Positions 45,171 through 53,544 of a stretch of DNA of 64,000 bases are shown piece after piece. The number at the start of each line of letters is the position of its first letter. The stretch's first letter is position 1. The DNA is from Christensenella intestinihominis (GTDB taxonomy: Bacteria; Bacillota; Clostridia; Christensenellales; Christensenellaceae): positions 1-64,000 of the forward strand of contig NZ_MAIQ01000009.1 in the NCBI RefSeq assembly GCF_001678845.1, in the 5' to 3' direction. The translations under genes were made by a program, and so were the position numbers. Below the pieces are notes generated by a model. The model had not been told where the DNA came from, searched no databases, and saw nothing but the letters and a program-made list of their open reading frames with translations.

Positions 45171-46551
45171 AGTCCTTGAAAAAGATCATCTGCTGCTTAT
45201 TGATATCCCCGGAGCCAAGCGTCATTACAATATCGCCCGGTTTCCAGTTCTTCAGGAGGTAATCCTTGATTTCCTGGAAAGTGGGGATGTACATGCACGG
45301 GCATGAGTTTGAATTGATCGCCGCTACAACGTCGCGCGCGTGGATGCCCTGCGTATCCGTATCCCGTCCGGGATAGATATCCGGCATCAGAACCTCGTCC
45401 GCGTTGCCAAAGCACAGGGCGTATTTATCCTTTAATGTACGCGCACGGGTATAGGAATTACACTGGAAAACCACCCACAGCTTACGGTGGGGCACGAGGG
45501 AAGCCGCCTCGAGGCATGCCGCAATTTCGCTTGGATGGTGCGCGTAGTCGTGGAATACACGCACGCCGTCCCGTTCGCCCATAAGCTCAAAACGGCGCCC
45601 GGCCAGCCGGTAATCCCTAAGCGCCTTGATGGAGGTATCGACGTCGACGCCAAATACCTCGTTGGCAAAAGCGGCCGCCGCAAGGGCGTTGCGCAGGTTG
45701 TGCAACCCCGGCACGGTAAGCTCCAGCGTTCCCAGTTTTTCACCGCGGCATACCACCGTTCCTTTGCCGCAGCCAAGCTCGTTGAATTCGGGGGAGTCCA
45801 GATACCAGTCGCTTGCGGGGCCGTGGTTGTAAGTCACGACGCGGCAGGGCGCGTAGTCTTTCAAACGGTATGCAAGCGCGTCCGACTGGTTCAGGAGCAA
45901 AATACCGTCTTTATCCAGCTTCTGGATAAATTCTACAAACGTATCGAAAATATCGTCAATGTCACGGTAACAATCGAGGTGGTCATCGTCGATATTGTTG
46001 ACAAGGACGTGGGTGGGGTGCAGGGTGAGGAAGCTGCGTACATATTCGCATGCCTCGGTGATAAAAGCGTCGTTCGTCCCGATTTTCACCCCGCCGGACA
46101 GGAAATCCACCATGCCGCCTACATGCACGGTGCAGTCTTCCGCCGAATGCTGCATAATGAGGGCAAGCATGGAGGTGATGGTTGTCTTCCCGTGGCAGCC
46201 GGAAATACAGGCTACGCGTTCATAGCGGCTGGAAATCAGCCCCAGCAGCTTGGAGCGTTCAAGCATCGGAATCTCATGCGCGGCGGCATAAGCATATTCC
46301 GGATTATAGGGCTTGATGGCGGCCGTATACACCACGAGGCCCGCGCCATGAACGTTTTTTTCATCGTGCCCAAATGTAACGGGAATGCCCTTCTGTTCCA
46401 ACTGACGGGTAAACGCCGATTCTTTCATATCGGAGCCCGTCACGATGTATCCGTTGGCGGCCAGGATTTGCGCAAGGCCGCTCATGGAGCATCCGCCGAT
46501 TCCGATAAAATGTATCTTTTTATCCTGAGGAAGTGTAAATTTTGTATCCAT
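45169..46551 (-). CDS. murC: UDP-N-acetylmuramate--L-alanine ligase
   Basis: 460 aa, full length. Rossmann start IHFIGIGGCSMSGLAQIL, ATP loop CISGCHGKTTITSML, and DDDHLDCY and DYAHHPSEI of the Mur ligase central and C-terminal domains. Adds L-alanine to UDP-MurNAc in peptidoglycan synthesis. Stand-alone gene here, outside a dcw cluster. Confidence 0.96.
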   Translation of the reverse strand: MDTKFTLPQDKKIHFIGIGGCSMSGLAQILAANGYIVTGSDMKESAFTRQLEQKGIPVTFGHDEKNVHGAGLVVYTAAIKPYNPEYAYAAAHEIPMLERSKLLGLISSRYERVACISGCHGKTTITSMLALIMQHSAEDCTVHVGGMVDFLSGGVKIGTNDAFITEACEYVRSFLTLHPTHVLVNNIDDDHLDCYRDIDDIFDTFVEFIQKLDKDGILLLNQSDALAYRLKDYAPCRVVTYNHGPASDWYLDSPEFNELGCGKGTVVCRGEKLGTLELTVPGLHNLRNALAAAAFANEVFGVDVDTSIKALRDYRLAGRRFELMGERDGVRVFHDYAHHPSEIAACLEAASLVPHRKLWVVFQCNSYTRARTLKDKYALCFGNADEVLMPDIYPGRDTDTQGIHARDVVAAINSNSCPCMYIPTFQEIKDYLLKNWKPGDIVMTLGSGDINKQQMIFFKD

Positions 46552-46687
46552 TCGATTCTCCCATTTTTAGTCCGGCCGCTGTGATGAAGCCGGTATGCGC
46601 GGCACATTGCCCGAACGCCTTTATATTATACTGAATATACAATATTTTATCAACTGCTTTTCAGGTGCCTTTTTCCTCAAAATGTGC

Positions 46688-46693
46688 TATAAT
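46688..46693 (+). promoter_or_regulatory. -10 box (TATAAT) of the YgjP-like gene
   Basis: TATAAT at 46688-46693 lies downstream of the upstream-most in-frame start (GTG 46665), ruling that start out for this promoter. The RNA would begin near 46700, so the gene may be nearly leaderless. Confidence 0.6.
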
Positions 46694-46700
46694 AAAGAGC

Positions 46701-47405
46701 ATGGGCGATGAAAATATGAAAATTAAATTATCGGATGGCAGCGATCTTGACATCGAGGTAACCAGAAAAGCGATGAAAAATATCCGTTTGCGCGTCCGCC
46801 ACGACGGGAGCGTGTGCGTGAGTGCGCCTTTTGGCGTAAGCAGCGCGCGGATACAGGAGTTCGTATCTTCAAAAAGCGCATGGATCGAAAACCATATCAA
46901 CAGCTTGCTCCGGCAGCAGGAGGCGGATGACGACCACGTTTTATTTATGGGAACCAATTATGCGCTGGAGGTTGTGAAAGACCGCAGGACGGGCGTAGCG
47001 CTGAACGGCGAAAACATGACGATTTTCTGCGGAAAGCCGGAAGAGTATAAGGAAGTGCTCCAAAACTGGTGGGTACAGCAGGCGCTTGCGTCACTTGGAG
47101 AGATTGTCAATAAATGGTATCCGGTTCTGGGACAGCCTGAGGAAGACAGGCCGGTCATCAAAATCAGGAAAATGAAGACCCTTTGGGGGAGCTGCACGAG
47201 TACGCAGCGGACGATACGGTTCAATTATTATTTGATGTGCGCATCGGCCGAATGTATCGAATATGTGGTGCTGCATGAATTGACACACCTTCTTTATCCC
47301 GACCACGGAGCCGATTTTAAAGCCTTTCTTTCCAGGCACATGCCGGATTGGAAGGAGCGGAAACGGCGGCTTGAGAGCCAGTGCGCAGGAATGCGCATGT
47401 TTTAA
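46701..47405 (+). CDS. YgjP-like (M48/DUF45) metallopeptidase
   Basis: 234 aa from the ATG at 46701; an ATG at 46716 is as likely, since neither has a strong ribosome site. The zinc motif is HELTHLLYPDHG, with a preceding MKTLWGSCTSTQRTIRFN block typical of the family. Cytoplasmic; the substrate is unknown. Confidence 0.88.
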   Translation: MGDENMKIKLSDGSDLDIEVTRKAMKNIRLRVRHDGSVCVSAPFGVSSARIQEFVSSKSAWIENHINSLLRQQEADDDHVLFMGTNYALEVVKDRRTGVALNGENMTIFCGKPEEYKEVLQNWWVQQALASLGEIVNKWYPVLGQPEEDRPVIKIRKMKTLWGSCTSTQRTIRFNYYLMCASAECIEYVVLHELTHLLYPDHGADFKAFLSRHMPDWKERKRRLESQCAGMRMF

Positions 47406-47442
47406 AGAGTGACGGAAAAGATGTTTTTCGGTCAGAATTCTC

Positions 47443-47472
47443 TTGACAACATTAAGGATTATCTATTATAAT
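47443..47472 (+). promoter_or_regulatory. Promoter of the tRNA cluster
   Basis: TTGACA (47443-47448), 18-base spacer, TATAAT (47467-47472), 30 bases before tRNA-Leu. Confidence 0.88.
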
Positions 47473-47502
47473 AATTCTTGCGCGCGACGGACGCGTATCA
47501 AC

Positions 47503-47586
47503 GCGGGCGTGGCGGAATTGGCAGACGCGCCAGACTTAGGATCTGGTGCCTTAGGCGTGAAGGTTCGAGTCCTTTCGCCCGCACCA
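47503..47586 (+). tRNA. tRNA-Leu (TAG)
   Basis: Class II tRNA with long variable arm: acceptor GCGGGCG/CGCCCGC, anticodon stem CCAGA/TCTGG with TAG in the loop, CCA encoded. Confidence 0.95.
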
Positions 47587-47595
47587 ATTTCATAT

Positions 47596-47670
47596 GCGGG
47601 AGTGGCTCAGTGGTAGAGCGTCGCCTTGCCAAGGCGAATGTCGCGAGTTCGAATCTCGTCTTCCGCTCCA
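47596..47670 (+). tRNA. tRNA-Gly (GCC)
   Basis: Acceptor GCGGGAG with CTTCCGC; anticodon loop TTGCCAA; GAGTTCGAATCTC arm; TCCA end. Confidence 0.95.
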
Positions 47671-47730
47671 TGTTATGAAATGTCGTTCCCATCGAAACGG
47701 TGGGAACGTACATTTTTGAAAGATTACAAT

Positions 47731-47804
47731 GCGGGTGTAGCTCAGTGGCAGAGCACCGGCTTCCCAAGCCGGCTATGTGGGTTCGATTCCCATCACCCGC
47801 TCCA
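47731..47804 (+). tRNA. tRNA-Gly (CCC)
   Basis: Acceptor GCGGGTG/CACCCGC; anticodon loop TTCCCAA; TCCA end. Preceded by a 60-base spacer. Confidence 0.95.
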
Positions 47805-47841
47805 ACACCGTAGCGTGCATGGCTCCGTCGGAGCGGCATAT

Positions 47842-47915
47842 GCGGGTGTGGCTCAATGGTAGAGCGTCGGCCTTCCAAGCCGAATGCGTGGGTTCGATTC
47901 CCATCACCCGCTCCA
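47842..47915 (+). tRNA. tRNA-Gly (TCC)
   Basis: Acceptor GCGGGTG/CACCCGC; anticodon loop CTTCCAA; TCCA end. With the previous two, all glycine codons are served from this cluster. Confidence 0.95.
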
Positions 47916-47925
47916 TAACCAAGAT

Positions 47926-48002
47926 GGACCACTAGCTCAGTTGGCTAGAGCACCTGACTCTTAATCAGGGTGTCCAGGGTTCGAGTCCCTGGTGGTCCAC
48001 CA
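47926..48002 (+). tRNA. tRNA-Lys (CTT)
   Basis: Acceptor GGACCAC/GTGGTCC; anticodon loop ACTCTTAAT with CTT; discriminator A and CCA. Confidence 0.95.
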
Positions 48003-48006
48003 CGTC

Positions 48007-48034
48007 GGAACAAAGCTTGCTTTGTTCCGTTTTT
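48007..48034 (+). terminator. tRNA cluster terminator
   Basis: GGAACAAAGC-TT-GCTTTGTTCC followed by GTTTTT. Confidence 0.85.
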
Positions 48035-48076
48035 CTTTGCAAGAAAAACCTCACTCGCGCGCTTGTTCCTCCTTTT

Positions 48077-48236
48077 CCCCGCGAAACTCACTTCGTTCGA
48101 GTTTCGCGGGGGCCCGTTTTACCTGCATCTATTTTGTATGAACGACACACGTCGCGGAACCTGCCGCTCCTTTTCCCCACGCGACCCGCTCTGCCGGGCT
48201 CGTGCGGGGTCGTGGTTTGCCTGCATCTGATTTTGG
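48077..48236 (+). repeat. Two tandem hairpin units with a shared tail
   Basis: Unit 1: hairpin CCCCGCGAAACTC/GAGTTTCGCGGGG (48077-48111), then CCTGCATCTATTTTGT (48122-48137). Unit 2: hairpin CCCCACGCGACCCGC with GCGGGGTCGTGG (48175-48215), then CCTGCATCTGATTTTGG (48220-48236). Both are preceded by CTCCTTTTCCCC. A hairpin with the similar tail CCTGTATCTATTTTGT occurs at 51388-51426. The rest of 48003-48400 has no gene. Confidence 0.6.
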
Positions 48237-48400
48237 GTAGATTAGATTTGGACGACCGGAAACTCCAAGTGGACAAACCGTAGATGATCAATTTTTTGCG
48301 AAGCAAAGCAGAAAATTTTTTTAAGTATTGAAAAGGGAAAAGGCCTGTGTTATAACCGGCTTATGCCGGAAACGAGACTTGGGAAAAAGGGGAGACAGGA

Positions 48401-49063
48401 ATGACAGAACCTGGTTATTTGGAAAAATTGCCTTTTTGGGAACGGCTAACCGATCACGAGAAAGAATTTGTTCAGGCAAATTCTAATATACGGCGATATT
48501 CCAAAGAACGGATTATTTTGAACAGTGAAATAGAATGTCTTGGAATGTCTATGGTATTGGATGGTGAATTACGTACCTGTATCCTGTCTGAAGAAGGCCG
48601 CGAAATTACCCTGTACCGTCTTCACGAGGGGGAAATTTGTGTCCTGACTGCTTCTTGCGCAGTCAGCCAAATTACATTTGAAACCCAGATGTCGGTATCC
48701 GCCGACTGCGTTTTACTGGTGTTAGGCACGGCCGCTTTCGAAAAACTGATAAGCCAGAATATATATGCCCGCTGTTTTGCATACGAGATGCTTTGCGAAC
48801 GCTTTTCATCGGTCATGTGGACAATGCAGATGATTTTGTTTAAGGGGTATGACAGGCGGCTTGCTTCATTTTTAATCGGTGAATACGAGCATACCGGCCT
48901 TGCGACGATCCAAATGACGCACGAACAGATTGCGCAATACACCAATTCCGCCCGCGAGGTGGTTGCGCGGATGCTCAAGCGCTTTGCCGCCGACGGTTTA
49001 GTCGAATTTAAGCGGGGCAGGATTACGCTGAAGAATATCAAAGCACTCCAAACAATGATTTAA
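48401..49063 (+). CDS. Crp/Fnr-family transcriptional regulator
   Basis: 220 aa. Cyclic-nucleotide-like effector domain (about 20-140) with cysteines in GEICVLTASCAVSQITFE, and a C-terminal HTH (THEQIAQYTNSAREVVARMLKRF). No FNR-type N-terminal cysteine set. AGGGGAGA-like ribosome site. The following rhodanese and CoA-disulfide-reductase genes suggest it senses sulfur or redox state; this is positional inference. Confidence 0.9.
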   Translation: MTEPGYLEKLPFWERLTDHEKEFVQANSNIRRYSKERIILNSEIECLGMSMVLDGELRTCILSEEGREITLYRLHEGEICVLTASCAVSQITFETQMSVSADCVLLVLGTAAFEKLISQNIYARCFAYEMLCERFSSVMWTMQMILFKGYDRRLASFLIGEYEHTGLATIQMTHEQIAQYTNSAREVVARMLKRFAADGLVEFKRGRITLKNIKALQTMI

Positions 49064-49144
49064 AAAATCACATAAAAATAAACGTCATATTTTTGCCGAA
49101 ATGCGACCCGGTCACGTTTTTTCCTGAAATCCAATGGTAGAATT

Positions 49145-49163
49145 TAATCAACAGAAATGATTA
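49145..49163 (+). promoter_or_regulatory. Candidate Crp-family operator
   Basis: TAATCA-N7-TGATTA inverted repeat in the leader between the Crp gene and the rhodanese gene. The half-sites differ from the FNR consensus, so this is only a candidate. A 14-codon ORF with a fair ribosome site follows at 49204-49248, of unknown meaning. Confidence 0.35.
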
Positions 49164-49267
49164 TCCAAAGATTGAAAAATCCTGCCAATAGGGGGAGAAC
49201 CATAATGGCTGAAATGAAACTTATAAAAATAACTTTGAGAACGAAGTAATCAAATAGGGAGGATAAA

Positions 49268-49600
49268 ATGGGGCTTTTTGATTTGTTTAAGACTGCGGAT
49301 ATCAACGAAGGTGTGAAAAAAATGCAGGATACCCAGGGCGCCGTATTGCTGGATGTGCGTACCGAAGAGGAATATTTCAAGGCACATATTCCCGGGAGTT
49401 TAAATATTCCTTTAGACGAACTGCAAACGGCAGTCAATAAGATTCCCGATAAGAATACGCCTGTTTTTGTCTATTGCCTAAGCGGGAGCAGAAGCAGGCA
49501 GGCGGAACAGGTGTTGCGGAATATGGGCTATACCGATCTTACAAATATTGGCGGCATCCATAACTATAACGGCAAAACTGAGAGGGGGACGGCGAAATGA
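49268..49600 (+). CDS. Single-domain rhodanese
   Basis: 110 aa. Rhodanese domain with LLDVRTEEEYFKAHIPGSLNIP and the active-site cysteine in VYCLSGSRSRQA. Carries persulfide sulfur. ATGA overlap with the next gene, which has a second rhodanese domain. Confidence 0.93.
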   Translation: MGLFDLFKTADINEGVKKMQDTQGAVLLDVRTEEEYFKAHIPGSLNIPLDELQTAVNKIPDKNTPVFVYCLSGSRSRQAEQVLRNMGYTDLTNIGGIHNYNGKTERGTAK

Positions 49601-51291
49601 AGGTGGTAATTGTAGGTGGTGTCGCGGGCGGCGCTTCCGCGGCGGCACGGATCAGGCGGCTTGACGAGCATGCGCAAATTATTGTCTTTGAACGTACAGG
49701 CTTTATTTCCTATGCAAACTGTGGGCTGCCCTACTATATCGGCGGCGTTATTACCGACGAGAAAGCGTTGACCCTGCAAACCCCCAAGGCTTTTTGGGAC
49801 AGGTTTCGCGTGGATGTACGCGTCCGCCACGAGGTTACGGCTCTCGATATCAAAAAGAAAACAGTGGCCGTTTGCAATCTTGAAACAGGAAAGATTTATG
49901 AAGAAAGCTATGATAAGCTGATTCTTTCTCCCGGCGCAAAACCTGTGCTGCCGGATATGCCCGGAATCAATCATGAGAGGATTTTTACCCTTCGTACGGT
50001 GGAGGACACATTAAAAATCCACAAATTCATTGAAACCGAAAATCCCAAAAGCGCAACCGTAATCGGCGGCGGATTCATCGGGCTCGAAATGGCGGAAAAC
50101 CTTGCCGAATCAGGAATAAAAACAACGCTCGTGGAATATGCCGGCCATTTACTGGCGCCCTTCGATTTTGATATGGCCTGCGCAGTCCATTCGCAGATGG
50201 AAAGCCACGGCATCCGTTTGATGCTCAATACGGCCGTAACCGCATTTGGAAAAAGCGGGGATCATATTATTACGAAAACCGCAGACGAAGCCAATCTTCC
50301 TTCCGATATGGTCGTGCTTGCCATTGGCGTCGCGCCCGATACGGCGTTGGCAAAAAACGCGGGCCTGGAACTTGGAATCAAAGGCAGCATTGCCGTAAAC
50401 GACAGGATGGAAACATCCGCGCCTGACGTTTACGCGGTGGGTGACGCAGTAGAGGTAACGCATTTTATAACCGGAACAAAAGCGCTGGTTTCCCTTGCCG
50501 GTCCCGCCAATAAGCAGGGCCGCGTTGCGGCTGATAACGTCTGCGGAGGAAGCAGTGTTTTCCACGGCTCCCAGGGCTCGTCGGTTATCAAGCTGTTTGA
50601 TATGACGGCGGCCTCCACGGGGATCAACGAAACGGCGGCGCGGGCGGCGGGAATCGATTATGAATGCGTTGTTTTGTCTCCATCTTCTCACGCTGGTTAT
50701 TATCCCGGCGGCAAAGTAATGATGATGAAGGTGCTGTACGAAAAGGAAACGATTCGGCTACTTGGCGCGCAGATTATCGGGTTTGACGGCGTGGACAAGC
50801 GGATTGACGTGCTTGCTACCGCCATTCGCGCGGGAATGAAAGCGACAGGACTCGCTGATCTTGACCTCGCTTACGCTCCGCCGTATTCCTCCGCAAAGGA
50901 CCCGGTCAATATGGCTGGATTTATGATTGAAAACATTGTTGCGGGCAGGGTAAGGCAGTTCCATTATGAAGAGGAGGAGGCGCTTCCGCGTGATGGCAGC
51001 GTAGCCCTGCTTGACGTAAGAACGCCTCAGGAATATGGGGACGGATGCGCCGACGGTTTTGTCAATATTCCACTGGATGATTTGCGTGAAAGGCTGGATG
51101 AAATTCCACAGCGTAAACCTGTCTATGTCATGTGCCAGAGCGGATTCCGCAGCTATCTTGCCTGCCGTATTCTTGCGCAGAATGGCTATGACTGTTATAA
51201 TTTCTCCGGCGGCTACCGTTTTTACGATATGGTGAAACGGGGGAAAAAGCAATCGGAAACAACCTATCCCTGCGGGATGGATAAATCGTAG
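49597..51291 (+). CDS. CoA-disulfide reductase with C-terminal rhodanese domain
   Basis: 564 aa. FAD-binding IVGGVAGGASAAARIRR, the single active cysteine in SYANCGLPYYIGG, NAD-binding VIGGGFIGLEMAENLAE, the dimer domain about 330-445, and a rhodanese domain at about 465-555 (LLDVRTPQEY; Cys in VMCQSGFRSYLA). This is the CoADR-RHD/Npsr type, which reduces CoA disulfide, CoA persulfide or polysulfide. With the Crp regulator and rhodanese it forms a sulfur/redox unit. Confidence 0.92.
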   Translation: MKVVIVGGVAGGASAAARIRRLDEHAQIIVFERTGFISYANCGLPYYIGGVITDEKALTLQTPKAFWDRFRVDVRVRHEVTALDIKKKTVAVCNLETGKIYEESYDKLILSPGAKPVLPDMPGINHERIFTLRTVEDTLKIHKFIETENPKSATVIGGGFIGLEMAENLAESGIKTTLVEYAGHLLAPFDFDMACAVHSQMESHGIRLMLNTAVTAFGKSGDHIITKTADEANLPSDMVVLAIGVAPDTALAKNAGLELGIKGSIAVNDRMETSAPDVYAVGDAVEVTHFITGTKALVSLAGPANKQGRVAADNVCGGSSVFHGSQGSSVIKLFDMTAASTGINETAARAAGIDYECVVLSPSSHAGYYPGGKVMMMKVLYEKETIRLLGAQIIGFDGVDKRIDVLATAIRAGMKATGLADLDLAYAPPYSSAKDPVNMAGFMIENIVAGRVRQFHYEEEEALPRDGSVALLDVRTPQEYGDGCADGFVNIPLDDLRERLDEIPQRKPVYVMCQSGFRSYLACRILAQNGYDCYNFSGGYRFYDMVKRGKKQSETTYPCGMDKS

Positions 51292-51435
51292 AGGCGGCAA
51301 ACAGTAATGAGGTAAATATTATTTTGCAGCATACAGGTTTGCCGATCAATCCGGTGTTGCATTATGTGCCTGCAATCAGGTCGTACCGGGATAAGCAAGC
51401 TTGTCCCAGCCCTGTATCTATTTTGTTTAAACAAA

Positions 51436-51466
51436 TAAGAAAAGCCCGTAACCATGCAGGTTGCGG
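51436..51466 (+). terminator. Possible terminator or hairpin before the GNAT gene
   Basis: AAGCCCGTAACC, loop ATGCA, GGTTGCGGGCTT. No clear T-run. Confidence 0.45.
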
Positions 51467-51535
51467 GCTTGCTATATCAACGTATGAAGGAACCGGAGCG
51501 ATATGATATAATTAAATATAGAGGAGGAATCTAAT

Positions 51536-51985
51536 ATGCAAATGCTCGAAACAACTGAAACGGACGAGCGCTTCCAGGCATTGTGCCGGGAGCTCGATGA
51601 AGAATATTTCCAACTGTTTGGGGAACAATCCCTGAAGTATAAAGGGGTGAACCAAATAGAAGATGCGCTTGCAGTGGTTTTGGCAATGGAAGGGGAGGCT
51701 GCCGTCGGGTGCGGCTGTATCCGGAACTGCCAAAGCGATACGGTTGAAATCAAGCGCGTATTGGTAAAGCCTGAATTAAGGCGGCAGGGCATCGGCGAAG
51801 GCATTGTTGCATGGCTTGAAGCAAAAGCAAAAAGCCTGGGATTCACAGCGACAGTCCTTGAAACAGGCAAGGAAATGCCGTGGGCAATCGCCCTATATGA
51901 AAAGCTCGGATATCGCCTTATTCCGAATTATGGAAGCTTTGAAGGCGACGGGGCGGTTATCTGTATGAAAAAGACTTTGGAATAA
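51536..51985 (+). CDS. GNAT-family N-acetyltransferase
   Basis: 149 aa. Acetyl-CoA loop VKPELRRQGIGEGIVAWLE and a C-terminal ALYEKLGYRLIPNYGSF. AGGAGG upstream, preceded by a TATAAT at 51507. The substrate cannot be predicted. Confidence 0.9.
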   Translation: MQMLETTETDERFQALCRELDEEYFQLFGEQSLKYKGVNQIEDALAVVLAMEGEAAVGCGCIRNCQSDTVEIKRVLVKPELRRQGIGEGIVAWLEAKAKSLGFTATVLETGKEMPWAIALYEKLGYRLIPNYGSFEGDGAVICMKKTLE

Positions 51986-52003
51986 AAAGCGGGAGGAAGC
52001 ACA

Positions 52004-52453
52004 ATGGAAAAGACCGGGGAAGTACAAAAAGAAATGATCGCCGCAATGAAGGCGAAGGATGCGGAACGGAAGGAGACGCTTACGCTCCTGTTATCTGCGC
52101 TCAAAGCAAAAGCGAAGGATAAAAAGGAAGCGCTGACGGACGAAGAAGAAAATGCAATTATTTTAAAGGAAATAAAGCAGGCGGAGGAAAGCCTTGCAGG
52201 AGCGGAAAAGGCAGGTAGGGCAGATTTGATCGATATGAACCAAAAACGGCTTGCCGTCCTTAGGGAATTCGCGCCGAAGCAAATGAGTGAGGAAGAAATC
52301 AGGCAGGTGATTACCGGCGTTTTGCAGCAGCTTGGCATTGAGAATCCAACGCCGCAGGATAAGGGGAATATTATGAAAAAGCTGATGCCACTTGTGAAAG
52401 GAAAAGCAGACGGAGGTCTCGTGAATCAGCTGGTGGGCAGGCTTATGAAATAA
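52004..52453 (+). CDS. GatB/YqeY-domain protein
   Basis: 149 aa, all-helical YqeY protein: IAAMKAKDAERKETLTLLLSALK at the start and IMKKLMPLVKGKADGGLVNQLV at the end, as in the tRNA-binding tail of GatB. Free-standing YqeY is of unclear function. It starts 18 bases after the GNAT stop and ends in a terminator. Confidence 0.93.
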   Translation: MEKTGEVQKEMIAAMKAKDAERKETLTLLLSALKAKAKDKKEALTDEEENAIILKEIKQAEESLAGAEKAGRADLIDMNQKRLAVLREFAPKQMSEEEIRQVITGVLQQLGIENPTPQDKGNIMKKLMPLVKGKADGGLVNQLVGRLMK

Positions 52454-52469
52454 AATGCTCCAGGCATCC

Positions 52470-52495
52470 AAAAGCCCCGGTGATCCGGGGCTTTT
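52470..52495 (+). terminator. Bidirectional terminator after yqeY
   Basis: AAAAGCCCCGG-TGAT-CCGGGGCTTTT. Confidence 0.9.
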
Positions 52496-52512
52496 GCCAT
52501 CCATTAGAATTT

Positions 52513-52971
52513 TCAGGCTATTCCTGTTTGTTTCCTGATGAAATGGACGACAAAACTTGCCGCCGCACCAATCATAGCCGCACCAATTCCCGTATAGAGC
52601 ATCCCCAGGACGGCATGTGGAAGCAAATTGGAAGAGCGGAGCAAAATACCGAAAGTAATCATGCAGGCCATGATGATATAGCCTTTTCTATCAAAAAATG
52701 CGAATGCGCATATTTTTTGCTCCGGAAAAGCTTCGATACGGGCGGTATGCTTGCGGAAAAGCCGGAAAAAGATGAATTTAAAAAACAGGAAGAAAACAAT
52801 TCCCGTCACAGGAAGGGAAAACCATAACGGGCCGGGGCTCTTAAGCAACGCGGGAAAGCCGATGGAAAGCACGGCAGTCCCCGCAATACTCCAAACAATT
52901 CCGGCCAGCAGCGGAAGATATTTTTTATCGATTCGGGGAGCATGTCTTAACCCCGCCTCTCGTGCAGTCAT
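52513..52971 (-). CDS. Small integral membrane protein of unknown function
   Basis: 152 aa from the ATG at 52971 (GAGG eight bases upstream). Four predicted transmembrane helices in two hairpins, separated by a short basic loop (FRLFRKHTARIE). No family recognised. It follows the DUF2185-like gene in the same direction, 39 bases away, and may be cotranscribed. Confidence 0.7.
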   Translation of the reverse strand: MTAREAGLRHAPRIDKKYLPLLAGIVWSIAGTAVLSIGFPALLKSPGPLWFSLPVTGIVFFLFFKFIFFRLFRKHTARIEAFPEQKICAFAFFDRKGYIIMACMITFGILLRSSNLLPHAVLGMLYTGIGAAMIGAAASFVVHFIRKQTGIA

Positions 52972-53010
52972 GGTATACACCTCGGTTCCGTTTTTACATC
53001 CAAACCGGTT

Positions 53011-53373
53011 TTATTCCCCGTCGTCAAAGAAATGTTCCGCCTTCATAAATTTGCCGTCCTCCTGCCGGATAAACGCCGTTTCATAGTCGGCGTCCAGAAA
53101 CGGAATAACGGCGGAATCATAGCTGCATATTGTACGTAAGGGAAACACGGAAGTATTCCCCGGCGTATTCATATAGTCGGCGTCTTCATCACCGGCGAGA
53201 AATACCCACCCCGAATCCGTAGTGTCCGGAATTGGAAAATCCCGGTACATAACGCCGACTTCATAACCATCCACCGAAATCCGGTCGCTGACGACACAGC
53301 CGGAATCCGGATTTTCGAGTACAGGTTCAGGAGAAATTATCAAATCCCGAAAATAATTTTTTTGTTGTTCCAC
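53011..53373 (-). CDS. DUF2185-like (Imm33-type) protein
   Basis: 120 aa from a GTG at 53373 with GGAGGAGG upstream; the longer frame from 53436 crosses this ribosome site. The sequence has CVVSDRI, VGVMYRDFPIPDTTDSGWVFLAGDEDADY and a C-terminal acidic end, typical of DUF2185. Related proteins are found as immunity proteins, but no toxin gene is near, so that role is not supported here. Confidence 0.75.
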   Translation of the reverse strand: MEQQKNYFRDLIISPEPVLENPDSGCVVSDRISVDGYEVGVMYRDFPIPDTTDSGWVFLAGDEDADYMNTPGNTSVFPLRTICSYDSAVIPFLDADYETAFIRQEDGKFMKAEHFFDDGE

Positions 53374-53482
53374 AGCGCGCCTCCTCCTTTTTACAAGACC
53401 AGTGTACCCCTGATTCTGTGGGGAATCAATAAACAATTTATTTAATATTAATAACCGTATTCCCTAAAAAAATGCAGAAAAC

Positions 53483-53511
53483 TTGCAAAAATGGAGTCGC
53501 AGAGGTATAAT
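53483..53511 (+). promoter_or_regulatory. Promoter of the glucosaminidase-like gene
   Basis: TTGCAA (53483-53488), 17-base spacer, TATAAT (53506-53511), 33 bases before the chosen ATG. It rules out the longer start at 53491. Confidence 0.8.
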
Positions 53512-53544
53512 AACAGGGCACCCTCAAAAGGGAAAGGAATCGGT

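Noticed and set aside
47498-47932. Minus-strand ORF of 144 codons across the tRNA cluster
   Set aside because: It is the reverse of four tRNA genes; spurious proteins of this kind are common.
53011-53373. Toxin-immunity pair with the DUF2185-like protein
   Set aside because: No toxin or polymorphic-toxin gene is adjacent; the neighbour is a small membrane protein.
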